DNA from: Celoporthe dispersa
Taxonomy: Eukaryota > Ascomycota > Sordariomycetes > Diaporthales > Cryphonectriaceae
Direction of reading: 5' to 3'
Assembly (NCBI GenBank): GCA_016584495.1
Contig: WAID01000005.1
Coordinates: 1,810,501-1,874,500 of the forward strand
DNA: 64,000 bases
Under the pieces are notes generated by a model, which did no database searches, was not told where the DNA came from, and worked only from the letters and a program-made list of their open reading frames with translations. Shown here piece after piece: positions 23,401-34,817 of this stretch (the stretch's first letter is position 1; every line of letters starts with the position of its first letter). Both the position numbers and the translations under genes were made by a program.

Positions 23401-24159
23401 TCATCTGATGCCGCGGGCCCTCGGGCGCACGAGACCACTAGACCGCGTACCACTAGTGCCACCAGCACCGCCGCGACCGCCCCGAGCCTGTGTTCCACCG
23501 CGAGTGGACGGCGCAGGCACCCGGGAGGTCTTCGACTTGGGAGCCGGAGTCTGAAACCTGGATGCGGCTGGTCTCATGGACGAGGGGTTCTCGACGAAGG
23601 AGGTATCGGTGGTCCTGTAGAAGGAGGAGGGGGGAATTAGTGAGAGATTGGGATCGTGGACGCAGATTGACAACTGGAGGCCTTGCTTACATGAACGTCG
23701 TCTCTCCCTCGAGCTCGCCTGCGGACTTATTATCAGGAACCTGGACGGCATCCTGCTCCTCCTTCTGCCTTGCCCTCCGGAAGGACTCGGGGATAGGGCC
23801 CTAACAGTCTGCGTTAGAAAGCATGTCGAGAGCAGCAGTGATGCTGAGTAGACCCTCGGTACCTCTGGAAAGTCAACACAGAAAGCGTTCATGTTGAGGC
23901 CATAGAGGAAGCTGGCAAAGCTCTCGCTGAAGCGGGCCAGGCTCTCGTGCATCAGCTGGAAGTGCATGAGGTTCGCCTCGAGGTCGGCCATGGCATCAGA
24001 GAGCTCGCCAAACTGAGGCTCGAAGGCATCGAGCGGGAAGGGGGCGTCTGAGCTGGCCCTCGCAGATTCTCTGAAGGAGGACCGAGATGATGGCCTGAGG
24101 GGGGTGGTTGGGCGCGAGACCCGCGTCCGCGATGTTGAGCGCTTTCGCTCTTGAGACAT
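23401..24159 (-). CDS. dam1: DASH complex subunit DAM1
   Basis: Component of the fungal DASH/Dam1 ring, which couples kinetochores to spindle microtubules. Three exons (24159-23863, 23800-23691, 23614-23401) give 206 residues. The signature helix-rich block is FGELSDAMADLEANLMHF followed by QLMHESLARFSESFASFLYG and LNMNAFCVDFPE; across intron 1 it continues GPIPESFRRARQKEEQDA, and across intron 2 MTTDTSFVENP. The N-terminus is Ser/Arg/Thr-rich (RKRSTSRTRVSRPTTP), as in other Dam1 proteins, with many possible kinase sites. The C-terminus is Arg/Gly-rich and probably disordered. Intron donors are GTACCG and GTAAGC, acceptors TTAG and ACAG. Confidence 0.95.
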   Translation of the reverse strand: MSQERKRSTSRTRVSRPTTPLRPSSRSSFRESARASSDAPFPLDAFEPQFGELSDAMADLEANLMHFQLMHESLARFSESFASFLYGLNMNAFCVDFPEVPRVYSASLLLSTCFLTQTVRALSPSPSGGQGRRRSRMPSRFLIISPQASSRERRRSCKQGLQLSICVHDPNLSLIPPSSFYRTTDTSFVENPSSMRPAASRFQTPAPKSKTSRVPAPSTRGGTQARGGRGGAGGTSGTRSSGLVRPRARGIR

Positions 24160-25233
24160 GATGTTTCTTTCTCTCTCTGTATGGGCGGTCTCTGATGTGG
24201 TGATGGTTTATGTTTGGGAGGATAGTTTGTATGGGGGCTGAGGGGTGGGTTTGGCAAACGCGCCAAGCTGGGGTGGAGGACGCGTCTGGGTCCCGCTGAG
24301 GGGCACAGGGGCACAGGCGGTTGAATAACGAACCAGGCCCTGATGTTCTTTTCGATAGCACGTGTCACAGTAAAAAGACAAATACCCAACCAAAATCCCG
24401 GAGACCCAAGAGAGAGAAAAAAAGTAGACGAAGGATAGTGGTTCATTATGCTATTTTACCTAAGCCACTTACAAGACACCTATAATTATCGAGATGGTTT
24501 CGCAGTCCTGTTATGTTGACTACTCAAGTCTTCGTTGCGGCAGTACACGTACAGTGACGCAATCTTGTTGGGGGCCCAATCCCGTTCATAGTATTTAGCT
24601 TTCCTGGTCAGTGTCTCCGCTAAGCTGTCGCGTGCGTGCATTTTGGGCCCTTGCAGCTGGAACCCCGCCAAGATTGCGACTGGAGGCTCGCAAACTGAAC
24701 TGTCTGTCATCTTAAGCAACAGATTTTCCTCCCAGGCAGCCCACAAACGTTGATCTCACTCCTAGTACGCAAGTGTCACATCTCACCTAGACATTACCTT
24801 GTCTAGCCTGTTTGGAGACATTGGCTGAGTTCAGCTCTGCAACCTAAATTTGCGGCAGCAGAGACTACAATCTGATCGTCACCTTGGGCCCCAAATTCAA
24901 TCTCCGGATCCCCCGGCCAAGGGCCCTTGGGCGAGCTCTTGGGACCTGGTCGCAAACCTGTCCCGTCCCGACTGTATGTGCGCTCGTGCTCGTGCTCATT
25001 CATGATACACAGTATCATATGGTATTCGCCTAGAGCCGGAACCTGCGTGCCCCCGTGGCCGCCCTCTGACTATCAATTGCTGTTGCGACTCGGAGCCGAG
25101 CCGACCTTGATGCTGACGTACTCTCTGATTCTGCTGCCAGACGACCAGTAGATCCTCTCTAATCCTCCCTCCTACCAACTCCTGCGTCTCGTACACCTGT
25201 CTCGACTTTTCATCCCTTTGTTCAGCGCCGTCC
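24160..25233. other. Divergent intergenic region, DAM1 / Sec14-like gene
   Basis: 1.07 kb shared upstream region. No RNA gene, repeat or convincing coding sequence. Confidence 0.55.
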
Positions 25234-27165
25234 ATGCGACACTCCCGTCTGACGTCGGCCACTTTGCTCCGCCCTCGCTCCCTCCTTGCGCCTCGAGCAC
25301 ACAGACCTATTGCGAGAAGTCCCTGTCGCCGGTTTACTACCTACCGGTCGCTCGGTCCCTTGGTCTCACCATTGACCCATCAGAAACACCCTGCGCTACG
25401 CTCATCCTCGGCTTCAGGACCGAGGGATCCTCTGGGAGAGCCCCTTCAGGCCGGCGCATCCTCTCTGTTCCTCGTACTAGCTGCGCTTTCAGCCGCCGCT
25501 GCTCTCTACGCCGCGCTCCCGCCCGGTGCAACCGACGACGGTGTCAGATCTGACCACGACGAAGACGAGGGAATGGCAGACACCAAGACTGAGACGCAGC
25601 CAGGGCGCGTGGGGAATCTGACCCCCGATCAGGAAGAGAAGCTGCGCGAGCTGTGGGCCGCCATCTTCAAGGTGTGCTCGGTGGGCGAACAGGACGAACC
25701 GGCGCCCGCCTCCGCCGCACCCGTGCCGGCCGACAAGTCCAATTCTAAGGAGAAGGGCAAGAAGAGGAGGATAACCTTGTTCTCTAGGAAGGGCCACAAG
25801 GACAAGAGCGGCGACTCGGACTCGGCCTCCACGGCCAGCGCGGTGAGCTCCTCTGTGAAGGAGGACGACGCGGAGGATAAGTATGGGCAGAATAAGCAAT
25901 TCCTCGACACCCTGGCCAGCTCCTCGCCCGAGAGCATCCGCGCCACCATCTGGAGCATGATCAAGCACGACCACCCTGATGCGCTGGCCCTGCGCTTCCT
26001 GAGGGCAAGAAAATGGGACGTCGAGAAGGCCCTCGTCATGCTGGTATCCACCATGAACTGGCGGGCCAACGACATGCACGTCGACGACGAGATCATGAAG
26101 AAGGGCGACGCCGGTATGGCCGACCTGTCAAAGTCCAGCGACCCGAAGGAGAAGCAGCTGGGCGAGGACTTCATGGCGCAGATCCGCATGGGCAAGAGCT
26201 TCCTCCACGGCCTTGACGACAAGGGAAGGCCCATCTGCGTCGTGAGGGTACGGCTACACCACCAGGGCGAGCAGTGCGAGGAGTCGCTAGAAAGATACAC
26301 TGTCTACCTCATCGAGACCGCACGCATGGTCCTACGGCCACCAGTGGACACGGCGACCATCATGTTTGATATGACTGGCTTCTCAATGGCCAACATGGTG
26401 AGTTGCCTATTATTTTTATTTTTTCTTCCCCTCTCGCGCCAACACCAACTAGACGGTCAAGCTGCGTGACTGACATACGCCAAGGACTACACACCGGTCA
26501 AATTCATGATCAAGTGCTTTGAGGCAAACTATCCTGAATCATTAGGATCTGTCCTTGTCCACAAAGCACCCTGGCTCTTCCAAGGTAAGCCCCCGGCCCG
26601 CCCAGAGCGCAGCCAGCGCGCTGGTCCCCCCACCACAGAGGAGCAGCTCATGCTAACCCTCACGGTAGGCGTATGGAAGCTCATCCGTAGCTGGCTCGAT
26701 CCTGTCGTCGCCAGCAAGGTACACTTCACCAACAACCTTAAGGACCTGGAGGAGTTCATCGCGCCAAACCGCGTGCTTAAGGAGCTCGACGGCGAGGAGG
26801 ACTGGGACTACAAATACGTCGAGCCCGTGCCTGGAGAGAACGATAAGATGAGCGATACAGCGACCCGCGACAGCATGCTGGCCGCCCGCGAGCAGCTGTA
26901 CAAGGACTATGAGGAGGCGACGCTGACGTGGATCAAGACGCCTGACGCCGAAGGAATCAAGGCGCAGAGGGAAAGTATCGCGGCGAAGCTGAGGGCGGAT
27001 TACTGGGCACTGGACCCGTACCTGCGCGCGAGGTCATACTATGACAGGACGGGGTGGATACAGGGAGAAAAGACTGATCCGTACCCCGCAGCCGAGAAGA
27101 GCGCCGCGGCGGTACAGGCGGGCGCGAACGGCGATGCTGTGACGAGTGCGGACGATGTGGATTAA
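25234..27165 (+). CDS. Sec14/CRAL-TRIO phosphatidylinositol-transfer-like protein (CSR1-like)
   Basis: Lipid-binding protein of the Sec14 family, related to yeast Csr1 (Sfh2). Exons: start to 26397, 26485-26584 and 26669-27165. The CRAL-TRIO N-terminal helix bundle is seen at HPDALALRFLRARKWDVEKA, and the lipid-binding domain at MGKSFLHGLDDKGRPICVV, TIMFDMTGFSMANM, DYTPVKFMIKCFEANYPESL, VLVHKAPWLFQGVWKLI and DLEEFIAPNRV. The start is uncertain. The ATG at 25234 gives 586 residues with an Arg/Ser-rich presequence-like leader and a hydrophobic stretch (SLFLVLAALSAAAALYAALP). The ATG at 25573 (MADTKTETQPGRVGNLTPDQ) gives 473 residues and matches the usual family start. A Lys/Ser-rich linker (EKGKKRRITLFSRKGHKDK) precedes the fold. 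Confidence 0.85.
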
Positions 27166-27428
27166 AGGGTGAGAGTGCAAGATGCCATCATAAACTCATA
27201 TATATGATAGAAGGTATATATCGGGAGCGCATGAAATCTAAAGAGCGACGCACCGCAATGAAAAGTTTTAATGATGGAATTCGTACTCAGACCATTCAGG
27301 CAGAGATCACCATCGAGACTCGCCGACGCTCTCTCCCATGTGTTGATTGTCTCTCACTACGGTGGTAAAGAAAGATGGAGGCACATTTGTTGACCTATGC
27401 CACTCTGCCTAAGGACCAAAGGGTCTTT

Positions 27429-28327
27429 TTACATCTTGCTCTTGATCTGCTCGGCCAGGGCCTTCAGCTCGTCCATCTCCAGCTTCTGCTGCGGCCAACC
27501 AACACCCAACCCCTCCGTCTCATTCGGCTTGGGAATCTAATAAAGTGAATCATCAGCCGGAGCTCACTCCTCCTCGCCGAAAATCATCACCTCGAAAGAA
27601 ATGAAAAGGGCAAAAGAAGGCAGGCGATCTGTCTTACCATGTGAACGTGAACCTAAAGAATCGTAGGAAGATCAGCAAACAGCGCACTTCACAGGCAGGC
27701 AGGGGTAGAATAGTGTAATGTGTCTGGTGATGGTGCAACTCACATGGTCAACCTCCTGGTGAGCAATACGGCCATTGTTCTGCAGGATGTTGAAGTTCAC
27801 GGCGCCGGAGGCGATGGCGATCTTCTTTGCGACAGGCTGCTCTGGTGTCAGCTAGAAACAAGCACTCACCCGCCTTCCGCGCAGGACGGCCTCTTCCTTG
27901 ATTTAGGAATAGAGCAGACGAACCAGAAGCTCAGTCAGGCTGTCGTCGGGGATGTCCGTCAGCTTCTCGCCGTGGTGCTTGGGGATGACGAGCTGTAGTA
28001 AGATGTCAGTGAGCGCACGCCTCCCAGCAACAAGTGAGGGGCTTTGCCATACAGCATGGCCCTTGCTCAGCGGGTTGATGTCCAGAAAGGCGAACGTCTT
28101 GTCGCTCTCGAAGAGCTTAAAGGAGGGGATATCGCCTTAGAGACCAGTGTAAGCGTGAGCCAAGAGACAGCGGAACGAAATTGCCATCAAGGTCCTCTCC
28201 TCGAAGCCTACTTGTGGACGGCGCCGGGGCCCCAGGGGAGCTTGAGTGCTAAGCTTAGAGGAGGGGAAGAGGGGGACAAATTGCGGCACACACCCTTGAT
28301 GATCTTGCAGAAAATACAGGTCGCCAT
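27429..28327 (-). CDS. hnt1: HIT-family nucleotide-binding hydrolase (HINT/HNT1), six exons
   Basis: Purine-nucleoside phosphoramidase of the histidine-triad family. Six exons: 28327-28294, 28135-28053, 27992-27924, 27836-27744, 27652-27638 and 27536-27429, giving 133 residues. They read CIFCKIIKG / DIPSFKLFESDKTFAFLDI / LVIPKHHGEKLTDIPDD / PVAKKIAIASGAVNFNILQ / VHVHM / IPKPNETEGLGVGW, the whole HINT fold. The active-site triad falls at the exon 4-5-6 joins (VDH, VHVHM, IPK). Exon 5 is only 15 nt. All introns are GT-AG and frame is kept throughout; intron 3 has a weaker donor (GTTCGT). An ATG three codons upstream of the chosen one is also in frame. It is divergent from MOG1. Confidence 0.92.
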
Positions 28328-29181
28328 TCTGGTCATCTCTTTATTCACGAAACGAGAAAAGAGGTGTCTAGAATCCGAGAAGGTTAATTTGTTGTAGAAG
28401 AGAACGGAGCCAACCAAGCTGGAAGACGGAGATGTATCGGCGTCGACAGCTCGTGATGGGCGGCGGTGCTCGCAAATCCAATTGCGGGGGTGGAGCTTGG
28501 CAGCTGGCTATATAATGCTGCTTAGACTACTCCGAGTTGCAGTCGGATCTCCTACCGAACTCACCTCTTGCCTTTTTACCAGATGTGACCGTGGGCTGAC
28601 CGAAAATACTGCATTACCTTACAATCTTTGGAACTTTCTCGTCTGGAGCACCCAGATTCGACTTATATTTTGCACCTTTTTTCTCCCTTCATTGCTGATT
28701 TATTAATAATCCTGTGATTACTTTCATTAAGACACTAATTATTAGAGTGCTCATTTTGTCTTTTTTGATTTTCTTTTCCAGCAGACTGCTGTTACTTGTC
28801 GAGTATCCTCTCCAGCGGGACGTCACTGTGCCACGCGCGGAATTACATCATCCCAGCCCCGCTGCAAGTTGGAGGGGCTGTGAGGCAGCCTCGCAGCCTA
28901 AAAGCTATGTACACTTCCGTCAAACCACACTTGCGTTGACGCCTGAGACCCCTTGAAACGCATCCTCCTCTTCCTTATAGCGAACGACAGATAGGTAGCG
29001 CGCAAGTCCGTCAGTTCTTTCTTCTCAAGTCCTTGTATTCGCTCAGACACAAAGACCTGCCCGTCCCTCGCGCGACGAGCGACTGACCGACCGACTGAAG
29101 CGCTCAAGATCTATCCATCCACACGAACCAACGCCCCTCTCTCTCTCTCTCTCTCGTATAACCTCCCACAACATACTTAAC
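28328..29181. promoter_or_regulatory. Divergent promoter region HNT1 / MOG1
   Basis: 854 bases. A CT-dinucleotide tract (29137-29155) lies about 26 bases before the MOG1 ATG, as is common in fungal leaders. A CCAAT-like CCAATTG sits near 28478. AT-rich DNA at about 28680-28790 could be the core of either promoter. The assignment is inference. Confidence 0.45.
29137..29155. repeat. (CT)n tract before MOG1
   Basis: Nine and a half CT units just upstream of the MOG1 start, in the expected leader. Confidence 0.85.
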
Positions 29182-29894
29182 ATGTCCCACCAATACAAGC
29201 ACATCCCCCTCTTTGGCGGCGCGATCGAGAGCGATCTTCCGGCCAGCTTCGCGGACGTGAGCAAGCTGCGCCAGGTGCCCGACAACCAGGAGGTCTTCAT
29301 TGACAAGGACGGCTTCACGAGCATCATCTTCGATATCACCGAGCGGGTGGGCGGGCCCGGCAGCTCCGACGAGATCGACGGCGCCGCCCTGACCACGCAC
29401 CTGGAGGAGCTGGTCGGGTCTGACGTCGACACGGTCAAGGTGTGGAACTCGACCGAGACGGTGTTTAGCAAGCTCGAGTATGTCTCTCTCCCTCTCTCTT
29501 CCTATCCACAGGCCCTCCCCCCCACTCCGCCCGGCTAATTTCTATCCTTGATGGCTGTGCTGACCCTTTCATGTTGTTTCTGTTGCTCTCCAGTACCAAG
29601 ATCCCATCCTACACCCTCATTGCGACACAGACACCCAAGGCCGACCCGTCCAAGGCCTCCGGCGCGGCGCCTGACTTCACGGCCATCATCCTGACCCTGG
29701 TGCGCCTCGAGAAGGAGTCCACAGACATCCTGATCACCATCAACGTCCCCCACATCAAGGGCGAGTACGACGAGGAGGATGTGGACCTGGAGCTGGGGAA
29801 ACAGGGCAAGCTCATAGGCGACGCGGTCGAGTATGCGGCAGAGATCTGGAAGACGTTCAAGGTGAAGGACTGGGGCCTGTTTAACGAGATCTAA
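29182..29894 (+). CDS. mog1: Ran-binding protein MOG1
   Basis: Mog1 binds the GTPase Ran/Gsp1 and helps nuclear transport by stimulating nucleotide release. Two exons (29182-29477 and 29594-29894) give 198 residues; the intron is GTATGT...CCAG with the split Asp codon GA/T. Family hallmarks are the start HIPLFGGAIESDLPASFADV followed by SKLRQVPDNQEVF, then TSIIFDITERV, LEELVGSDVDTV, and across the intron FTAIILTLVRLEKESTDILI and TINVPHI. The C-terminus is WKTFKVKDWGLFNEI. It is shorter and more compact than its neighbours and is intact. Confidence 0.95.
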
Positions 29895-30292
29895 AGCAGA
29901 TGAGTGAGAGAGGCGGGAAATTTAGGCAACGCTGCCACTCATGAGTGATGATACCCCCTTGCCCTGTCTGCGTTGGTAATATATGTGCCGGGTGGGTTTT
30001 GATGGTGACGAATATCATGGACATGTGGAGCTTTGGGCGACGGTTCACGCTGTATAAATGTGTCATCTTTCCTTGGTCCTGGTCGTCTATGAACTATTAT
30101 GAATATCATGAACGCCCAAGGCACATCGGGCAGACTGCTCTGAGCCAGCTTATGGAATGAACTGATACAAATGTTGTCTTGGTTGATGAGCATTACGGGC
30201 GAGCACGACGAATATCTAAGCCTTTTAAGCCCCCCTTTCGACAACACTTCCATACCCAAGGTATCGTAGTGCAGATACAAATCTCTCTCGCT
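29895..30292. other. Convergent 3' intergenic region
   Basis: 398 bases between the MOG1 stop and the SprT-gene stop. Nothing else was recognised. Confidence 0.55.
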
Positions 30293-32259
30293 TCAAGTCA
30301 AGTCAACTATAGTCAGCTGTTTCAGAGACTTGGTCACGCCCTCGACCTTGTCCCTGCCACCACCGGTCTGGGACAGCGAGGAGAAAGCCGGACCCATCGT
30401 CCCCAGCCTTGCTGCCCTTTGCCTTCTCCTGCTGGCTCCACCGGCTCGCCACCATCTTCATGATCTCCTTCTGCGGGCTTCCCGGGTTTTCCCCCTTGAT
30501 GACCTTCATCTGCTCCTTCATGAAGCGCTGGTACTCGCTCTCTCTGCCCGGCTTCGCCCTCGGCACCGGCTTCGTCTGCTTCAGCTCGCCCTTGCACGAC
30601 CCACACCGGTGCCGCTCGATGTTGATGCTCTTGGAGTGGCGCTTGAACTCGAAGCCGCACTCGGTGCACTCCCACACGTACTTAAAGTCGATGTCATAGC
30701 TGTGCCTAGTAGTAACCTCGATGCCCCGGTCTCCGAACACCCTCGTGACCTTGGCCGCCCAGCCCTTGAACTCCCGCCCGTGCGGGTTCTTGGTGACGCC
30801 CGAGATCATGAAGTTGGCCAGGTGGCAGAACTCGTGCGCGATGACGTTCAGCAGCCGGTGTGAGTCGTCGATGACCTTGGTCGACAGCTCGATCGAGGCG
30901 TAGTGCTTGTGCTCTGCCGAGATGACCTCGCCGTCCTCCCCCTTCTTCCTGGCCGTCTCGCGCCTCCAGTTCGCGCGCCCGGCCGTCGTGTTGAGCTTGT
31001 TGGCCCACTCGATGCGGACGCCGCCTGTCGAGGCGGAGAGCTCGGAGATCCGTCCCTTGGTAATGCGCTCGTCAAGCTCCTGGAGGAAGCTGCTGGCCAC
31101 TTCCTGCTTGGACTCGGAGAAGGCCTTCTTGGCGGCTCTCTGTACAGTTGCCTGGCTCGGCTCGCCTCTCTTGGTGGGACTGTTGGCTTTCTTGGACGGG
31201 CTCTTGTTGGTGGCTGGGTCGAGGAAGAGCTGCTTCTTGGGGGAGTGCTCTTCGTTCCACTCGTCAATGAATCCTTGGTCCCAAAACATGTCCATTTGTG
31301 GGTGGTGGGGTGTGGCAGGAATGCGAGAGATCTCCTTGGTGGGAGAGACAAGGCCCGTGGGCTTCCATTGGGGAGGTGAAGATGTCGGTGTTACGGGTCG
31401 GTCTGTATCTTCCGCGGGGCTCTGAGATCTTGGTGGTTCAAGCCCGTGGCTGAGGAACATAAGGTCAGCATCGTGTATTTAGGGCACCAAGCTTGCTGAT
31501 AACTCACAAATGAAGTTCAGACAGGCGGTCTCCATAATCAATTGAAGAGGAAGATTGCTGTGAGCTCCCTTTCTTCTTCAAGGAAGGCCTGCTCTTGCCC
31601 TCGGCATCTCTTCCCTTTCTTGAGCCGTGGGCCGCAAGATCCCGTTTCTCTGCCTCGAGAGCTTCGGCCAGCAGCTGTGAGCTTGGGCTGGGACTGCGCT
31701 TCCTGTTCCTAGCTGCCTCCCGCTTGTTGGCATCATGTCGTGTGGGCTGAGACTTGGATGTACGGCGTTCGAGAATATCACCCAGATCGAAACTATCATC
31801 CTCAAGATCTGAGCTTTGGCTAGCCTCAAAATCTGATCCGTCGTCATTGTCGTCGTCATCGTCTTCCTCCTCTGAGAATCCTTCGATGATGGTTTGTTCT
31901 TCGATTGACTCTGTCTCGGATGGCTCATCGGCCCTTGTATTTGAAGATAGTGGTTTTGAGCTCCTGGTCTGCAGCTCGACCTTCTGAGGCGTCAACGACT
32001 TCCTCTTTCTGCGAGGTCCATCTTTCTTGCTCGGTGTTTGTGCTATGCACGCGCCATTCAGCGGGTGAAGCAGCGTATTGTCGCTGAAGACTCCAAGCTT
32101 TATCCTCCTGACAGTGCTCTTCGCGGCAGGGCGATCCGTCTGTGCCACTGGAGTCCCGACAGCCTTGTTGGACGCCTCTGCTTTCAAGGCTGGGACATCG
32201 TTCAGGTCTGCAGACTCATCGTCGCTAGAGTCCCACACGATGCGGCGTCCTCTAGCCAT
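30293..32259 (-). CDS. SprT-like zinc metalloprotease (GCNA/ACRC-type), one frameshift near C-terminus
   Basis: Predicted nuclear protease of the SprT family, which removes DNA-protein crosslinks; the closest architecture I know is fission yeast SPAC19G7.04 and animal GCNA/ACRC. Exons are 32259-31508 and 31449-30293. The first about 380 residues are disordered and acidic (FSEEEDDDDDNDDGSDFEAS; FDLGDILERR). The protease domain follows, with zinc motif HEFCHLANFMISG (HExxH near 456-460), ITKNPHG-like GVTKNPHGREFKGW, and a Cys4 zinc ribbon (CTECGFEF...CGSCKGEL). The C-terminal block from YQRFMKEQMKVIKGENPGSP to KMVASRWSQQEK is HMG-box-like. One extra base between about 30370 and 30405 breaks the tail; without it the frame reads DKVEGVTKSLKQLTIVDLT and stops at 30293, giving about 635 residues. 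Confidence 0.88.
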
Positions 32260-34795
32260 GGCTATGCTAGGAACAGAGTGTGTATCTAGAGAGACGCGGG
32301 ACTGAGGAATGATATTAGTCTTTAAGAATAGTTTGATCGTCGCTCCTGTCTGTAGACTCGGCAACGTTAAAAGTTGGCGAGAGGCCTTCTGGTCACGAAG
32401 GTCGAAAGTCAATAGAAGAGGCTGTTGCCGGGGAAACGATCGAAAGATAGGACTGGTCCGTGCACCCGTTCATCGACCGTCCGCAGCAGAAGTGCAGTAC
32501 CAGAGTACGTCCATTACTGTGTATAGCACGGCCAGCGTCCCGCGTCTCGTCTCAAGGATCAGCGGCAATTCATCTTTTCCAGACCGCCGCGATATGGACC
32601 TCACAAGGGTGATGAAACCGGGCCATGGCTTCGATTCAACAGCGGTCTGCTATACAGCTATAACTCGGCCAGGGTAGAGGGGCGTGGGTTAAGCCATGCC
32701 TGCGGCGAAACTCGCGTGAACCTTGAAGTGTCTACTGTGTACGGATTCATCATGTCTCACAACAGGGCCTCTGTTTGGGGCTGATGCCCTGTGAGGTCCG
32801 AAACCGATCATCGTCGAGACGAAGATCTTCTCTTCTTAAATCTTCTTCTTTTCCCCCCCCTTTGATCCCTTCTCTAGGAGCCAGCATGTTAGGTCATCAC
32901 GCCATACCCAAACCGCGATGCAGAGACACGCGGCGGCTTACATACCATCTTGCGCGCCTCAAGGTCTTTGATCTTTTTTGGAATTTTTTTCTTTGCCCCA
33001 AATTTCCTTTTCCTTCCTTCTAGGCTAGGAGGGCAGGTGGTGCATGACTACCAGCTACTACGTACTTAAGTACTGGTAGCACTCTGACGAGCTGGGACGA
33101 TCCATCCCTGGTGCACTCGAGATTACTTTTTGCCTCCTCCTACCGATTGATCGCTTTGGCCTTTTGTCTGGTCCCCGCTTCTCCTCGTAAACCCAATCAA
33201 TCTATGCAACACGGGAGGCCGTTGCAGAGGGAAAGAGGTGTGTTTACGGCTACTTTGGTGCCGTCCGTGCCTTGGCGTAAGCCCAGCTCAACCCGAGAGG
33301 AAGAAAAAAAAAAAAAAGGGGGGGGGAGGAGGAGGGACGGGAGCGCCGGGAATTAGCATGTAGAACACAGTGCTAATGATAAGTTGAGAAAACTACGCCA
33401 ACGACGGTGGCAGGGGGAGAGGGCGCCGCGCGGCAGTCCTCCAAGGTTGGTCAAGGTTAAGGCTAGGCTGGAATGGATGGCAAAATGCGGAATGCTGCTA
33501 CTATGGTATGCAGGCAAAAAAGAAAGCAGGACTTATTTATTGTGGGGCTGGCTGCAGCACGAGCCAACGGAAGGGCCGGTCAAAAATAGCATGCGGATCT
33601 GGACCTGGGAGGTGTGCGAGGGGGCACCATATGTAGCTGCTTAACACCGGCCCCGCCGCAATTTCCAAAAACGCCCGCAGAAGTCTACGGGACCGTACAG
33701 AGAGGCTTGATAAGCTGATACCATACAGTATGAGGCAGGCCATTACTATTACCGTCCTATCCTTTCCCTTCCCCCCCCTCCCTAGCCGGAAGATCCCATC
33801 AAGATTCACGCCGTTTCGTATCGAACGTCGCAGCGCTTCTGCACGAGGTCCGTCATTCTGAATACGATATTGATCTGTCAATGTGTGTGTGCACGTGTGC
33901 ACCTGTACTTTCTATCGTCCGTTTGAGCATCTCCGGTGCAGACAGGCTTGCAGTTGTCTGCAGCTTGCTGGTCGTACCGCTGTCCACCTGGGGGAGGATG
34001 TATGCTTGTGTTCCTTGTACATAGTAGGACATCTTAAGGGGAGACCTGCTTCAGTCCTGCCAGAACTTGCTCTTCAGCTTTCAATGACGTCGTGTCCAGA
34101 GGGGAGATTGAGACGATGGAGGCCTGTACTGTCCTGCAGTGCTGTTCCACTCTGCGCCCTACTGCACGGGAGCGTCGTCGACGCCCACAGTGCCGAGAGG
34201 CAGATTTTGTCTGTCTGACGAAGAAGGCTCTCTCTGTGCCGCCACAGTTTACGACTTTTGTTGCCTGCTTTGTGCGTAGCTCGCTCGCCCATCGGGAAGT
34301 GGTGGGGAGGCCTAGTGCAGCGACCACGAAAGCTCGTCAGGGGCAGCGAGGTGGAGACTGCGTCAGCTCGTGGCTTGAATCGATGATCAACCACCCACAG
34401 AGCCACTTATTCACCAGTGGTGGACAGCATGGGAATCTTGCGAAGCGGATAACTGACCTGCCGCCGCCTGTCGACCTGTCGATTGGCAGGTCGATGCTGC
34501 GGATTGCCATACGTCTTTCCCATCAAGGCTCGAGGCTTGATTGAGCCAAATGTGATCATTCGCCGAGATGGCGTGTGTGTGGTGTCAGCGGCGGCGGATG
34601 GATGATCCTGTATTTTTGGTTGAGACAAGGGCTAGCATTGAGTTTTTTTAGTACTTCAGCATGGCGAGCGACGCTTGTCGCCTTGCGCGCTCCCATAAAC
34701 CGCCGAGCCGGGCATCTTAGCCTCTTAGCTCAACACCAGCGCCGTGACGACCAACGACGATTCTGCAGAAGAGAAAGAGTAGTCCTGAATCGATC

Positions 34796-34817
34796 GAGAG
34801 AGAGAGAGAGAGAGAGA
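34796..34817. repeat. (GA)n microsatellite
   Basis: About eleven GA units followed by an A/G-rich run. Confidence 0.85.
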
